A stretch of DNA of 64,000 nucleotides from Coprinus comatus (GCA_034638255.1 JAWPGT010000001.1:2542001-2606000); one strand, 5' to 3'; numbered from the stretch's first letter, positions 42,855 to 55,751 are shown. The notes: a model not told the origin generated them from the sequence alone. Program-made: numbers and translations.

Positions 42855-45721
42855 ATGCTTAGTAGGTCGTCGGATAACACAGTAGTATATCAGGAACAAG
42901 AACATTTACTCGGGCCCGGTTGGACAACGGACATCGACGGACGTAATACTAGCACTGCTACTATCAAAGAGGCTATGTCGAACGAAAATGGAACCCGTTA
43001 CATTAATAGTAGCAAGGCCTCTAGACTTCTTGGACTAGAGTCTACTGGACAAGGACTAGGGGTTGGAGTTGGAGTTGACGAGTCCAATAGTCTACAACGA
43101 CATCATTATCATTCCGATCATATGCATCACCAACCTCGGTCGGCCTCGATCGATAGTAGCAATTTCCAAGTTTCCCCATACCCACCACTCTTCACATTTT
43201 CTCAATCTCACCAACCTCAGCCTATTTATGAGTCCTATCACCGACATGCTGGGGCCGGAAATATACCATTCCGAAGTGCTAACATATCCTCACTTCCTAG
43301 CGGATCTTTAACATCGGAGTCTTCTTTCGTCAACACTTCGCTATCGGATGTGGGGACGGATACGGATGCTGGTTGGCCGGATCATGATGAAATTATCACT
43401 CAGTATACTGCCAGCCAAGTTAGTATTTTCAATGGTGTTGCCAGTGTTGCAAAGACGGAGCATTATCGAGATCAAAACGTCTATCTCTCTCAACACACAC
43501 ATTCAAAAACTAAATCCGATGCATCCTTTTTCTCATTATTCAATATTAACTACTGTACGTATGACATTACATAGTATGATCACTTTATACTAATGTTCTA
43601 TTTCTATTTTTAAAAACAGCTCCCAGTTTCACCGGTTCCGAGGAAATAGCAAGGACTACTACCACTACCGAATCTTCGACCTCGTTATCGACGGCATCTC
43701 AGGTACCCAGAACTAAAATATATCGGCACATAGGACGAGGAGGTCGGGGCTCAAAACAACGAATCGAGACCGAGAACAATGTTACCAGCTCTCCTCTTAA
43801 GTTTAACTCTGCAGATCATATCGTCGACGTCGGCGTCAGCGCAATTGAACAAAACTCATGCCGATCTCACCGCTCCGTTCCGTCGGTGGAATCCAGGGCA
43901 GGTCCTAACGACAACCAGACAGCAAGGGTCGTCGGGCGCGGAGGGTTTGGAACCGCCGGTGGTCCTCGTTATATTGATCCGAAACCTTTACTGTCTATAA
44001 GCGAACTTCGCGCTCGGTTGGTAGAGAATGGTGATAGTAAGCAGAGTGATGGGGATGGAGATGTAATTGGAGTACGGGTGCAGTACCGGATAGGAGGAAG
44101 AGGTGGCGCAGGTTCGGGTTTGAAACATAAACGAATTAAGGTTAGAGGACAAGGAAAAGGAAAAGGAAAGGAAGTGTCGCTGGAAAATCCACGGTCAAGC
44201 TCGTCGATGGTGGTCACGATGTTAAAGATGCAACGAATATCTAAATTTAAAGGTATTCGTAAGACGAAAGATGATTCTTTGTCTAATGTTCTCAGGCCCA
44301 CATTACCGCCTGGGACTGCTTTTCCACCACCGCAGCGTCAACGTCAGCAATCTTCGGCCTCCGGATTCTCGTTACCAGTAACGAGGTGTCGGCGATCGTC
44401 CCTGGACACGTTTTCGACACTAAGCGTAATGGAATTCGAAAGTGCCAGCAGACGAAGTTCTTACCTGGCGCCTGTCAATTCAGAAGCATCCACTCCTACT
44501 CCCAGGTCCTATTCACCTCACCCAAATTCACTATTCACCTTCACGTCTACCAGTACTGAACCTAAGGAATGTGATTCTGCTAGTACGCTAGCATTGTCAC
44601 CCGTGACGACCAAGGAGGAATCGGATCAATCCCTATGTCAGGGACCCTCGTTGTTACCTGCTCTGTCCCATTGTGACGATGGTATGCCATTGGGATTAGC
44701 CGAAACATGTAGTGCCGGGTTTTTGATTACTCAGGATACCAAAGATGAAGATCAAGCGGAGAAGCGAAAATCCATCAGCACTGGCAGTGCTATGTTCACA
44801 CAACTACCATCTTCTTCTACAACTACCACTACAACCCCAACGACAAAACCAAAACGTTCACTTTCCAACCTCCCAAATTCCTCTTTCATTTACTCTGGCA
44901 GTGACGATATCGAATTAATTGACCCTGCTGTGACTATGATGGTTGGACTAGGATTAGGTTATGGCAACAATAACGATTACTCAATGACCAGGGCGGCAGG
45001 TTATTTAGATAATGACCGGCCCTTTTCTAATTCTGCCAACACACTTCCTCTTGCTTCTTCCCACAACCACCGTCACCAACTCTCTCTCAAAATGCCTCAA
45101 AACCAAAAACATTCAACTTCATCTCTCGACGAATCACCCACGCCCACTGCCACACTTACCATTCCCAATCTGGCAACTCCTATAAATTCTTCTACGACAA
45201 TGGTTAATGAACATGGACAAGGTCAAAGACTAAAACCTAATTCATCGTCGATGTCTTCTCCTTCATCTTCATCATCTTCTAAATCTGCATCTCCATCAAT
45301 ATCTTCACGAAGTCAAATGCGTAGTCGTTCACCTACTCCCTCAATTGCCACTCGTAGCTCTGACGAAAGTCATGACTTTGCTCATCCTCATCATAGTGAA
45401 AGTCAAAAAGCACGGGAGAGGATGAATATTCCCTTACGACCTGATACGCCCTTCCTTGATAGGGAAGAAGAAAACGAACATGATGACGATACCTCTATCA
45501 GAAAGAGCACTGGTAGTGGTGATGGAAATGGTGGCCGCGTAGTTCCAGCTTGGTATGTAGAAGAAATAGAGGTGGAAAGACAGATAACTATCCAGTTACA
45601 AGAACCTATTACGCTTATTCGGTATGAAAAAAAACAAGGGTGGTTAGGATTTTGGAATAGGGGACATATTTTGGAAGTTATTGATGAATTGAGGTCTTTG
45701 AGATCTCCTAAAACTTCATAA
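42855..45721 (+). CDS. Large low-complexity protein with GRGG motifs (DUF3602-like)
   Basis: Two main exons, 42855 to about 43554 and about 43620-45721, joined by a short intron (GTACGT...CAG). A non-coding or short coding 5' exon upstream is possible. The protein is about 930 residues, mostly Ser/Thr/Pro-rich and disordered. Three glycine motifs stand out: RHIGRGGRGSKQR, GRGGFGTAGGPRYIDP and RIGGRGGAGSG. Their spacing recalls DUF3602-type GRGGxGN repeat proteins of fungi, which are poorly characterised. Polybasic patches (KHKRIKVRGQGKGKGKE) follow. The conserved-looking C-terminus (AWYVEEIEVERQITIQLQEP) may be an ordered tail. There is no membrane segment or catalytic motif. The frame is intact through the long exon, which supports a real gene; function is unknown. 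Confidence 0.7.
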
Positions 45722-47324
45722 TTCCGTGTCTTTCTTTGTTTTCATCCCCCCTCGCGTTTTTTTTCCGTGTTTTTATATTGTTTATTTCTTTCGCTTGTTC
45801 TTTTTTTTTTCTTGCTTGCTTGCTATCGTGTATTGCAATCGCGTTAATCCTGGCCCCCTATTTCCTGTTGATTATTTCTTTTTGTTATTCCCTTTGTTTC
45901 ATTTCCCCCTCTTAGCGCTTGAGCCTAAGCGCTCAACGCAAAGCTCTTGGCTGTTGATTTTCCAGAAAAAACTGTTAGTCATCTTATTCATTCTCATTTC
46001 AATTCTTTGTTCATTGTTTCTCTGTTTTTTGTTTGTTTGTTTTGTTTGCAACCATTACTACTTTCAAATTAACACACATCCAACACATCCAATAATCAAC
46101 TACTCTATAAAATACCCTAATTACTTCTACCCCTACCTCTACTCTTCTACCACTAGATTACAAAATTTTACGACCCGGACATTGGCCTTACAACTGAGAC
46201 TATACTACCGGGGATCGTGAAATTAAAAACATCACATTTTAATTTTTATGTCACCTTTTTTTTTACCTTACATTAAGTAACTGACCATTAATTTACCCAA
46301 AAAAGAGGTTTATTTTTTTAACGTTGAGCCGTTAAAACTCCACTTCTGACTTCTGTGCTTATGCTTTGTGCTTCTTCTAAGTATGTGAGTATGAAGCTTA
46401 ACTCCTATAAGTCGGTCAAAACCTAAATTAGAACTCATTAAGACTTGACACATGGAAACAGAGTGGGTCAATTTTAATTTTGATGTTTCAATGTTTCTCT
46501 TCAATCAATCGACCTGTCAACTTAACACACATCACACACATCACACAAATATTATATTGACAAACCCCGGCCTTGTCCCTTAATTGATATATCCTCAAGC
46601 CGACTTCTTACAAATGTCAAAAAAAAAAAAAGGAAGTGAATTCAGTGAGAGACTGAATGCGTATGTAACAACATTCACTCACGACCTGTCGCAACGTCCG
46701 ATCCCGTGTGTATAGAAATTGACATGGAGGTCGCGTGGAGGATGACAACACCACATTGTTTGAACTTGTAAGTGTGAGTACTGAGTATGTTATACAGTAA
46801 ATCATATTCATACTCATAAATTCCGAGGTGGGTGCCCGTTAACACACACACATATAATACAGGAAAAAATCGCGGAGGAAGAAGAAATGAATAGGAAGTA
46901 CAGGTAACAGGAGTCGACTATTTTCTAGTCCATGTCCGAGTCCGAGTCCAAAACCCTACAATCTCATTAGAACAAGTTGACAACGCTAACATTTACTTGA
47001 CTCCACACTCACGTTGAAAAAAAAAAAAAGGGATTATCAGGGCCGATAACCCGAAATGTCCTACTTACTTCTCATCTCTTCCTGACTACCGAGAACCCGA
47101 GGAAGGCGATGACGTGGTGGTGGTGGTGGAGGTGGAAGTTGATAAGCGGTACCATGGGTGTAGTAGCAGTAGTATTGCTATTAGCAGCGCGAAATTGGGC
47201 CCCAGTTCCAGTTCCAGTTCCAAATTTTTCTCCCTTGTTATATTCCTCGTTAACAGAACGATCAAAGTCTATATTTTTTATATATGCAAGTTCATAAAGT
47301 GATTTTTTAACAATTCAAAATCGA
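45722..47324. other. Intergenic / 3' flanking region
   Basis: No gene is firmly supported. 45726-46200 is very T-rich 3' flank. 46500-46560 holds repeated CACACATCA words, and an A12 tract lies at 46620. The stretch 47090-47290 read on the minus strand gives Thr/Pro/His-rich frames that could be a last exon of the glycine-rich gene to the right, but no frame is clearly preferred. Confidence 0.4.
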
Positions 47325-48165
47325 CTACTCACCAGTACGTCCACTTATATTTCCAGTTGCAGTTGTCGATGTCGGATAACTTGGTGTGATATTAGTACTA
47401 TCCGTATTTCCTACTCCAACTCCAGCTCCCGAAGCGGAATTGGAATTTCCACCATAATAACCAGAATCATAATCATAATCATTAATACCACTTTGAACCG
47501 AAGGCTGAGCACCACTTCCATTTCCACTAGTACCTCTCAATTTCGCTAAACCTTGTTGCATTTCCAACTTTCCTCTTCTCACTATTTCATCATTATCTAT
47601 TCCACTACCAGCACCAGCACCACTCCTTGGTTCATTATGATTTTGATTTGTGTTGAATGCGTTATCTATAGCTCCCAACGCTGTTCCCCTTATACTTTCT
47701 CCGAGACCTACATAAGAAAAGAAAAATGGGGATAAGTCAAATTGTTCGACGTAAAAATGCAAAGTTAAGGCAGGTCAAAAGCTGGGGGTTGATATGATTG
47801 ATGTATCAATGATCCACTATGTTATATGGTTACATGTTATGATCATGTCAACGTCAACCTTTATCATGAGTAAAAAAAAACGTCTAAACACAAAGTTTAT
47901 TTGCGTTCCAACTTCCAAGTCCAAAAAAAAAAAAGAAAAAAAAAGTCCCTGGCAAGTATATCATCGACATCAACTACCAATTGTAATCCCCATTCTCATA
48001 CATGCCGATGGTACCAGTGCCGGTATCGGTATTGATTAAAGAACGGGGCATAATGGAATCTGTAGATTCCGTCGACATACGGGTTGAAAGTAGGTCGACT
48101 AGAGGAACATGAACATGAACACGAACACTAGTCGAAATACGAATACGCCCCATATGATGTTTTAT

Positions 48166-48209
<44 letters not shown>

Positions 48210-48618
48210 AATTGATAGGCATGGGCCTTTTTGCAAGTTTAGAATGGGGAGGATAGGAAGTGGCACGCGGTAATTGTTGGAAGAAACGGAGAAAAAAAAA
48301 GACAAAAAGTTGGGTTCGAATACTCACCGTGAGTAGCTTCAAAAGCACCTCTAAAAATATCAACAAATCGACTACAAAGTCAGTAAATAAAATCACAATT
48401 ATATTACTCCAATGAGTTGAAAAAAAAAAAAAACGGAATGCGTACCTGAATTTCCCCATTCCACTAGTAGGAGGTCTTTCATTTGTTGTTGCCCCTGCAG
48501 TTGATGGACGATTCGTATAACCAGTGTTTATGTTGCCCATGTTATTGTCATTGCTAAGAATTGGATCCCTATCGCTCGGTGGAGCTCCGTATGTCGAATA
48601 AGCCGATGGATCGCTCAT
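47325..48618 (-). CDS. Small Gly/Asn/Ser-rich protein with conserved FRGAFEATHGLGESIRG core
   Basis: The start at 48618 gives MSDPSAYSTYGAPPSDRDP. The first exon ends TSGMGKF; the second is tiny and gives SRFVDIFRGAFEATHG (acceptor near 48372, donor at about 48328). A long intron of about 600 bases follows, then GLGESIRGTALGAIDNAFNT. The motif FxxxHGxGExIRGxxxGAxD, then EIVRRGKLEMQQGLAKL, is shared by small mushroom proteins of unknown role that look like stress-related, amphipathic proteins. The rest is Gly/Asn/Ser-rich. The frame given ends at a splice donor near 47335, and one more exon toward 47100 is likely but unresolved. The large intron, against about 50 bases elsewhere, contains an A38 tract. 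Confidence 0.65.
48167..48204. repeat. A38 homopolymer inside an intron
   Basis: A run of 38 adenines on the plus strand (poly-T in the sense of the minus-strand gene), inside the long intron of the Gly/Asn-rich protein. A second A13 tract lies at 48420. It could be a retroposon poly-A remnant or simple expansion. No target-site duplication or element body is evident beside it. Confidence 0.8.
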
Positions 48619-50113
48619 GATAGTTGATGTTGAATGTTGAACGTTGACGTGTTTCACTTTTGTATGATTGTTTACCAAGAAAAGAGGATAAACAAAAGAT
48701 GACGTGGTAGGAGCTTGAAGCTTTAAGGATTTATTAGGTTTACCTTGAGTACTTGAGTAAGGATTGGATTGTGAATAGAACACTATCCATACACGCACCA
48801 CAGCACGCCATCCCATTGAACTTGGTCATCAAAGGTCTCACATATGAACTCCTCATAAATGACGTAGCGGATGTGGGATATCGATCATAAGTCGTGACAC
48901 GTGTTGAACCTTGGGAAACTATTACCGTCCATTACCTTAGCATGCGCACTGTAGGAAAGGCCGAGGGAAAGTATTAACGTTCCGATTCCACAGGTCATTT
49001 AAGTTCAAGAAATTGAAATGGACGCGGGAGGAAAGAAAAGGGTCTTGGTCGGACTTTTACTAGTGGAACTTAGGAGGCAACTCTGATGTTAACAAGTCGA
49101 TCACTGTCACTCAAATCATTCAAAAAAAACATGACACAAATACAAATGAGCGCAAAAAAATCTCAGAACGAACGGCCTAGATTTGAAGGTTAAATTAGTG
49201 CATGACATATAGAAGCCGCGACGCACATGCATAATTATCTTAGAAGAGTCGTGTCCCAAATTGAGACTTTTTCTAGACCGTTCATTTTAATTTTGTTTTC
49301 TCTGAGATTCAAGTAAGAGTCGTACTCTTCGAGGTGGAAATCTATTTGCTAGCTAACCTATGGAAATTGGAATGAAATTTGAATCACCCGTCCAGTTTCC
49401 TAGCAATTCTCGGATCAAAGTTAAACTCTTGTTTTTCATTTTCACCGGAGACCAACTGGGGAGATAGTTTTGCAAATCCTTAAGCCTGCATCGCTGGCAT
49501 CGCTGGTCTTGAATCTATCATTTCGAGATATCTTCATTGTCCTGACGGTGATACTTTTATTCAGATACCACATTGGCATTCTCAATGTTCAATTGGATTA
49601 TCTTACTCAAACTATCAGTATAGTAAAAGTGTTTACGAGAGAAAGGTTTCTTGTTCCAGAGAGAAGTCTATAAACAGGGTCTGATCATTTCATTGCATCA
49701 GATTGTCATATCAACCACATGGCCTGCCACACAAATGACGTCATGTGGCAATGCCAAGTAAATCACTTGAATAGCCACTGGAAAGCAAAAAGTTGACTTG
49801 AAGGGTTGGAATAGTCAACATGATGGTTAGCAAGCTTCTAACAGCTAGCCGATGGTTCTAGCACTTCCGAGCTGCAGTGGACGGTTTAAAGGGAAGAACC
49901 GATGATATACTTAATGATTCATAAAGGTCTAGACCCTCAACCTGGTATTAATAGTCTATTCTACGTTATATATGTACACCTTCTTCATTGGAGGACTCGA
50001 GTACCCCTTGATCCTTTTCCCTTTCTTCACAACATCCTCCCGCCCAACAAATCTGCGTAAATGGTATATTTCTCACTTTGTTGTTTCGACAATCTATCCA
50101 AGAATTCTTTTAG
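48619..50113. other. Intergenic region with a CRE-like palindrome
   Basis: No gene supported. It contains an AACGTT/ACGTTGAC motif at 48631-48650, just before the minus-strand start, and the palindrome ATGACGTCAT at 49735-49744, flanked by GCCACACAA and GTGGC. Several TTGAC half-sites follow at 49790-49830. The first exon of the BTB-like gene should lie in 49960-50060. Confidence 0.45.
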
Positions 50114-51400
50114 GCCTCTCCCTCTGTGCAACAAGTGGGATCGAAAACCCAAACTGGATCTGGAGACTCTTCGACCTCGACCACGTTTTCCCCTGACTGG
50201 AATAAAGCTCGGACAGACCTAGTCTTTCAGTCTTCGGATTCGGTGTTATTCCACGTACACAAGAATTTGATCCGTCAAGTCTGTGTTAATGCATTTAATA
50301 CTTTGATCCCTTGCTCAAAAATATCATCTCTCGAGGGCGACAAAGGAAGCCGTGACTACAGGAGTCAAATCATCCAAGTTCCTGAACGTTCCGAATTCCT
50401 CAACATCATTTTCCATGCACTTTACAACCTCTCACCTACTTCCCCAGTTCCATCATTCGACCTCCTTTACGACTCTATAAATACCATGCCAAAGTACGAT
50501 ATCACCCCCAACCTCATATTCATTCCCAACACTCCAATCTTCGAGTTACTCACGTCTTACCTACCAAATTCCCCTGAATTCAAAACAACATCATCTGCGT
50601 ATGCTATATCACCGTCATCAACAGTACCATCGTCATTGATAACATCATCAACACCGTCATCGACAGTATTATTATCCTCCTTCGGCTCCGCATCCAATAA
50701 CACAAACAACAATTCCACTACTACCATAACCACTACTGATACTGATTCAATTGCATTTCGTCTTTACACACTTTCAGCAACACATAACATTTTCCCACTC
50801 GCCCAAATCTCATCATCATATCTATTATCATTTGATGTTCTTCAAATGTCAGACTCAATGGCTTCAGTTATTGGTCCTTTGTATTTCATGAAACTTATGA
50901 GGTTACTTATGAATCGGATTGATGCTTTGAATCGGATTTTAAATCAACCTCCTGATTTTCATGACCTTCCTGGTGTTGGTATCGAAATCGAAATCGAAAG
51001 AGGAAGAGGACAAGGAGGGGGAAGAGGAAGAGTATGTCAAGATATAGTTGAACAAAAAGGGTTGACTAGAGCTTGGTCTTTCGTTACTGTTTACTTAGCT
51101 TGGGATGCTAAACCTGGTACGTTTTTCTTTTCTTCTTCATATTATTATAGTTTTTTTTCTAATGGGATTTTCTTTTTGAGATTTATCGACAGATACGATT
51201 GAAATGGCTTATGGTTCCCTAACTAATCACTTAACATGTGGATTATGTATTCAAATGTTAGAAAAGCGGATTAAAGAAGTAGTTGATGAATGGTCTTCTG
51301 TGAAGGTAAATGTATTTTCTTTTTCATTCTGCTTTTTTTCTCACTTCCTTTACTATATACTTGTAACTGATCTGTAAACCATTCTCAGCGCACCATTTAA
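50114..51400 (+). CDS. BTB/POZ-like protein (Agaricomycete type), 5' exon unresolved
   Basis: Coding starts after an acceptor TAG at 50111-50113, or in an unresolved upstream exon. RTDLVFQSSDSVLFHVHKNL is the start of a BTB/POZ-like fold as found in many mushroom proteins (ADL-xxSSDxVxFxVHKxxL). The protein continues with IIQVPERSEFLNIIFHALYN, a Ser/Thr/Asn-rich low-complexity insert (50600-50750), FRLYTLSATHNIFPLAQISS and VIGPLYFMKLMRLLMNRIDA. Introns at about 51117-51192 and 51306-51388 join to DTIEMAYGSLTNHLTCGLCI and a last short exon ending KRTI at 51400. No kelch or MATH partner domain is seen. Proteins of this group are probably cullin-3 adaptors or transcription co-factors, but none is characterised to my knowledge. 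Confidence 0.7.
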
Positions 51401-52270
51401 AAACCGGCCCCCCAGCCACCTCATATTTCTCTCTCTCCCTTTTCTCTTTCACCCCCTCTCATCCCTTTCCTTCCCTTCCCAAAGATCGAAAACGAAAAAC
51501 GAAAGACAATACAAGAATTGGAATTTAAATTTGGAATTTGATGAAACGTCGTTCTGTAACCTGTTACAATATGTTAGTACTTATTTATATAGGATTGGAC
51601 TTTTTCTTTCTTTCTTTCCTTCTATTTCCACATCCTCTTCCGGAAAACGAAAACAAAAACAAAAAAGATATACGTATATCAGGCCAAGTTAACCGGAGAA
51701 ACAAAAGGGACAGATAGAGAGAGAGAACAAAATTGAAATCCGTTTCAGATACCGATACCTTTTGTCCTTTTTGTTTCTTAGTTTAGATTTTGATTAAAAG
51801 AAATATGTAATGCATCATGTCAATTTTTTTTTTCAATCGCTAGTACTTCTCTAGATCTAGCCATCGATCATCGATCGATTCGCTGGTCATTGGTCAACCG
51901 GTCACCAGTCATCTATTATTTTCATCCATCCATAGGGAAAAAACGTAAAAGCATGTAAAAGAAGAAGAAACAGAAGAGGGTATCAAAAAAGAGGTACTTA
52001 GTCTCATATACTATCCCATATCATATATCAACGTAACAAACTCATCCTCATGTCAAGCAAACGATCAAGGTTCCTAGAAACATTTGGCAAAAAAGTCAAA
52101 GAAAAACGGATGTTTCCCGGTCTTCACGCAACTTCGAGACCTTCACATACTCCATTATATCAAAAGTATCTTCTCTCCCTCTCTCCCTCTCTCCCCCCCT
52201 CCATTTCCCTCTGAGAATCTCCTCAATCCCTTCCTCCTTCCTTTGTTTTCCATCTTCATATCCTCACAAT
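51401..52270. other. Convergent 3' flank with polypyrimidine tracts
   Basis: No gene seen between the BTB-like gene and CHK1, which converge here. Strong CT-rich simple sequence lies at 51430-51480 and 52170-52210 (TCTCTCCC repeats), with A/G-rich stretches at 51630-51730. Confidence 0.45.
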
Positions 52271-54461
52271 TCACTTTCTCAAAACATGAGGACTTATAGG
52301 TTCCGATGAAACCAATGCTTTCCATAACTGTCTCCACGAGATCGGATTACCCTAAAACAAAAAACCACATATTATCGATATATGATATATTCTTTAGTCA
52401 AAGCAAAGATTAAAAAAATTATTGTAAAAACTCACCTCATCACGTTGCATAACCACAAAACTCCCACTACCTTCTTTCAATTCTCTATGATTAAACTTTT
52501 CAATCTCAACCCAACCTTTAAACACCATTCTCCTTTTATCATGTCCTCCAATTCTAATCCTAAATGGTCCTCCATCCATATTCATATTCTCCGATGTTTG
52601 TGATTGTGATTGGTTTTGAGATTGAGAAGGTGGGATTTTACATTGAACATTAAAACTTAACAGAGTTTCATGAATAATCTGGAATAAAAGTGAAGGTCCC
52701 AAAGATGCATAAAATCGAGTTAAATGAGGTGTATATCGACTTCCTCCTTGAGTTTGTGACTGCACGGTGTACCATGAATGAATTTCGTCAGTTTATGGTT
52801 AATAATATTCTAGGGGTATGAATATTTAATAAGGCAAGGACGTACGAAAAGCATTAAAGATTGAGTGAATTGTGAACGATGTCCTTCAGAAGCCATCATT
52901 TCATCTCCATCTTCGTCTACGGTATCACTATTTTCCCCCTCATAACATGAACAAAAAATAGCATAGTGAAAGGGGTAAGGCGTACCTAGCATAAAGATTA
53001 GGAGCGGCCATCTGTAAATCACCATTTTGACGCAAGGATTCTGTTAGTTTGTCGGCGAGAGTAACGACACTTTGAGATGCAAGTTGACTTTGTCTAATAA
53101 AATAAGAGAGAAAAGAAAAGGGCACAAAACACGATTCAGTAAGCGAGTAGACCAAAGAATAAGAAAAAAAAGGACTTTTACCTCATTGTCCAAGGATGAG
53201 CTTGAACTTCACTTAAATTCAACCTTTTCGCAGGATTTACGGTCATCATTCCACGTATCAGATCCAACGCGTTTTCTCCAAGTCTACACCAAGGTTGTTC
53301 TTTGAATATTGACCCAGAAACGTATTGACAGAATTCGGGACTACTAATTGTTGGTTCATCCCAAGGTGTATCTATTCCAAAAATACTCGTCAATATAATA
53401 TAAGAGAGAAAGAGAAGGTAAGGACGAAGGACACTTACTTCCTAATAGCATTGTGAATAGTATAACGCCTATACCCCATACATCGACAGGTTCCGCTTGA
53501 TACGGTTCATCGGTATTCAGCTGTAAATAAATTCCAATTTCAATACCAATAAATAAAGATGAGAGAAAACTGAAGGAGAAAGGGCAGAATTTAAAAAAAA
53601 CCAGACGAACCTCGGGTGCAACATAAGGAAGACTACCACATCTTTCACTTAACGTTCTAACCTTTCCAGTTCCAACAAGCTTATAAACAGCCGCAAGACC
53701 GAAATCCGAAATCTTGAGTGTTCCAGCAGCATCCAATAACAAGTTTTCAGGTTTCAAATCACGATGACACACTCCTTGATTATGTATATATTCCTGTCAT
53801 AATAATGTAAACCGTGAATCTTTGGCTGAACTACCTTCACAAAAAATCTGAGAAAACTCACCATACCAGCTAACAATTGACCAAAGTAATAATGCGCGAC
53901 TTCATCTCCAACGCCAACGTCAGGAGCTAAACGACAACATACAAACCATCAACAAAAAACAAAAAAAAGAATCTTATGACGGTGAGGAAACGACATACCA
54001 ATCTTATCAAACAGATCACCTCCAGCAGCCAATTCCAACAGCATATATATACCCGGAAAATACAAATGAGAATGCTTCAGTTCCACCACGACCGCATTCA
54101 AAAATTCCAAAACATGTTTATGTTTGAGAGCCGAATGAACTCTCATTTCTTTGTCGATAGATTTTCGTTGCTTTTCGGTTGTAGTGGATGTTAGAGCGAT
54201 AACTTTGCATGCTGCGACTCTATGTTCCGCAAAATGAACTGCTCGAAAGACCCTATTTATTTTCGTTCAAAAAAAGTTAGTAGGATTGTGAAATTGATTG
54301 CCTTGACAAGGCGTAATAGGGGGTAATTTGATTCACGTCGAGAATCCGCCTCCACCAATTTGTTGTACCAGTTCGTATCCTACAGTATTGTCAGAATAAT
54401 AACAATTACACGTCTTTCAGATGTACTTACCAACGATTTTTGGGTATTTTGCAGTCGCCAT
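52271..54461 (-). CDS. CHK1: Checkpoint serine/threonine kinase CHK1
   Basis: CHK1 is the nuclear effector kinase of the DNA-damage and replication checkpoint, activated by ATR/Rad3 and restraining CDC25. The start at 54461 gives [20 protein letters not shown], with a GGGGFS glycine loop split by an intron, then VAACKVIAL (catalytic Lys). Next come [51 protein letters not shown] and [16 protein letters not shown]. The kinase domain closes with [16 protein letters not shown]. After a linker, a KA1-like C-terminal domain reads [20 protein letters not shown] and [14 protein letters not shown], ending [16 protein letters not shown]...RK at 52271. There are about ten short introns. The HRD, DFG and APE motifs are intact. 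CHK1-type motifs ([12 protein letters not shown]) make the call firm. Confidence 0.92.
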
Positions 54462-54631
54462 TTAGATGCTGTAGTGGTCAGAGAGATAGTAATTTAGCAC
54501 CATAGTCGTGACGCATACGCGTGTGTCACATGCGTATACTTGCTATATTTAGATTACGCACATATCTTGAGATGGCGACACAACATTACGCACAAATCAT
54601 TCGCTAATCACTAACAATACTATACGACAAA

Positions 54632-55326
54632 TCACAAGTATTTAATCTCTTGATCATATTCAGACAAATCAACACCATGATCCTCCAAAAGTTCTCCCGC
54701 ATGAACCTTGGCATCATGAGATGTATGAGGATCTACAACCAACGTTAACGTTCAAAGTTTGAGAGAAAAATAGAGAATGACAAACTTACTTTTAAGAGTC
54801 GCTTTATAACCTCCAACTACATTTCCCTCATTTTTATCTTTACGCGCTTTCACCGCAGACCCTGAACCAATGGCGTCATGACGTTGTAGTTCAGCAGGAA
54901 CATCTACTACTTCATCAAGTTCATCGTCATCATCGTCATCATAATCATCATCATTCAAATCAATTAAATCTTCTTCATCATCCAAGGAAGCTATCGAGAG
55001 AAAAAAAAGTGTTAATGAGTATGTTAATAAGTAGTACAGCCAATGAGAACGAGATTAGGAAACTTACCTTGTCCAATAGGAGACTTAACACTTCCACTTC
55101 TCCTAGAATTACCAGCTTCATGAGTACTTCCAGAAACATTAGCATCAACTCCCATTTCATCCAACTTTCGTTTAGCGTTCTGTTTAGCTTCATCGGAAAC
55201 GTGAGGATTACGCATGGTGGCTTTATAACCTGAAGCAACACGTTCGGGGTTTTTGTTGGCTACAAGAAATATGATAAGGGCATCGGATTAATAAAGTGGA
55301 GGACGAAAGGAAACCTTACAAGACAT
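54632..55326 (-). CDS. Conidiation-specific protein 6 (Con-6) family
   Basis: A small hydrophilic protein with two Con-6 repeats. The start at 55326 is followed after seven bases by an intron; then KNPERVASGYKATMRNPHVS and DEAKQNAKRKLDEMGVD make repeat one. An acidic linker (DDDYDDDDDDELDE) follows, then KNEGNVVGGYKATLKNPHTS, with the final exon LLEDHGVDLSEYDQEIKYL ending at 54632. Both repeats keep the GYKAT...NP.(V/T)S..AK core. In Neurospora con-6 is induced during conidiation and light or stress; mushroom homologues are widespread and uncharacterised. The poly-Asp linker is longer than in most family members I know. The frame is intact with about four introns. Confidence 0.88.
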
Positions 55327-55751
55327 AATGGTGAAATGAAGTTTTTACGACGGTGCAGGGGGGGTACGTGATTGGATGGTGAAAAGATTGTGAAAGTTGG
55401 TGGACGGGGTTTTTGTACATTATATATGTGTGGAGGATTCGCTAGATCATTAGAGACTTGGTTTCGGGATGGTGTAATGAGACCATAGTATTGACGTCAT
55501 TTGTAATTGGATTCAGAACGATCCGATTCCCAGGTCAAATCCTTTCAGCTTCTCCTTTCAAAGTCGAGAGGGAGCACTGACTCCGGGAAAACACATATAT
55601 TGGGAGTTTTCCATGCTTTCTTTTTACAATACAGACAAACTCTTGATACAATAAGATACAATAATTGATACTCCGTATAAAATGCCCCCCCCTCACTTTC
55701 ACTCTTCCCTCCACTTGTGTCTCGTAACATTCGACCGTTGGTTGGCATGAA

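Noticed and set aside
47974..48816. Open frame of 280 codons on the minus strand containing a poly-Phe run
   Set aside because: The Phe run is the A38 homopolymer in an intron; a spliced reading of the same strand gives a far better protein.
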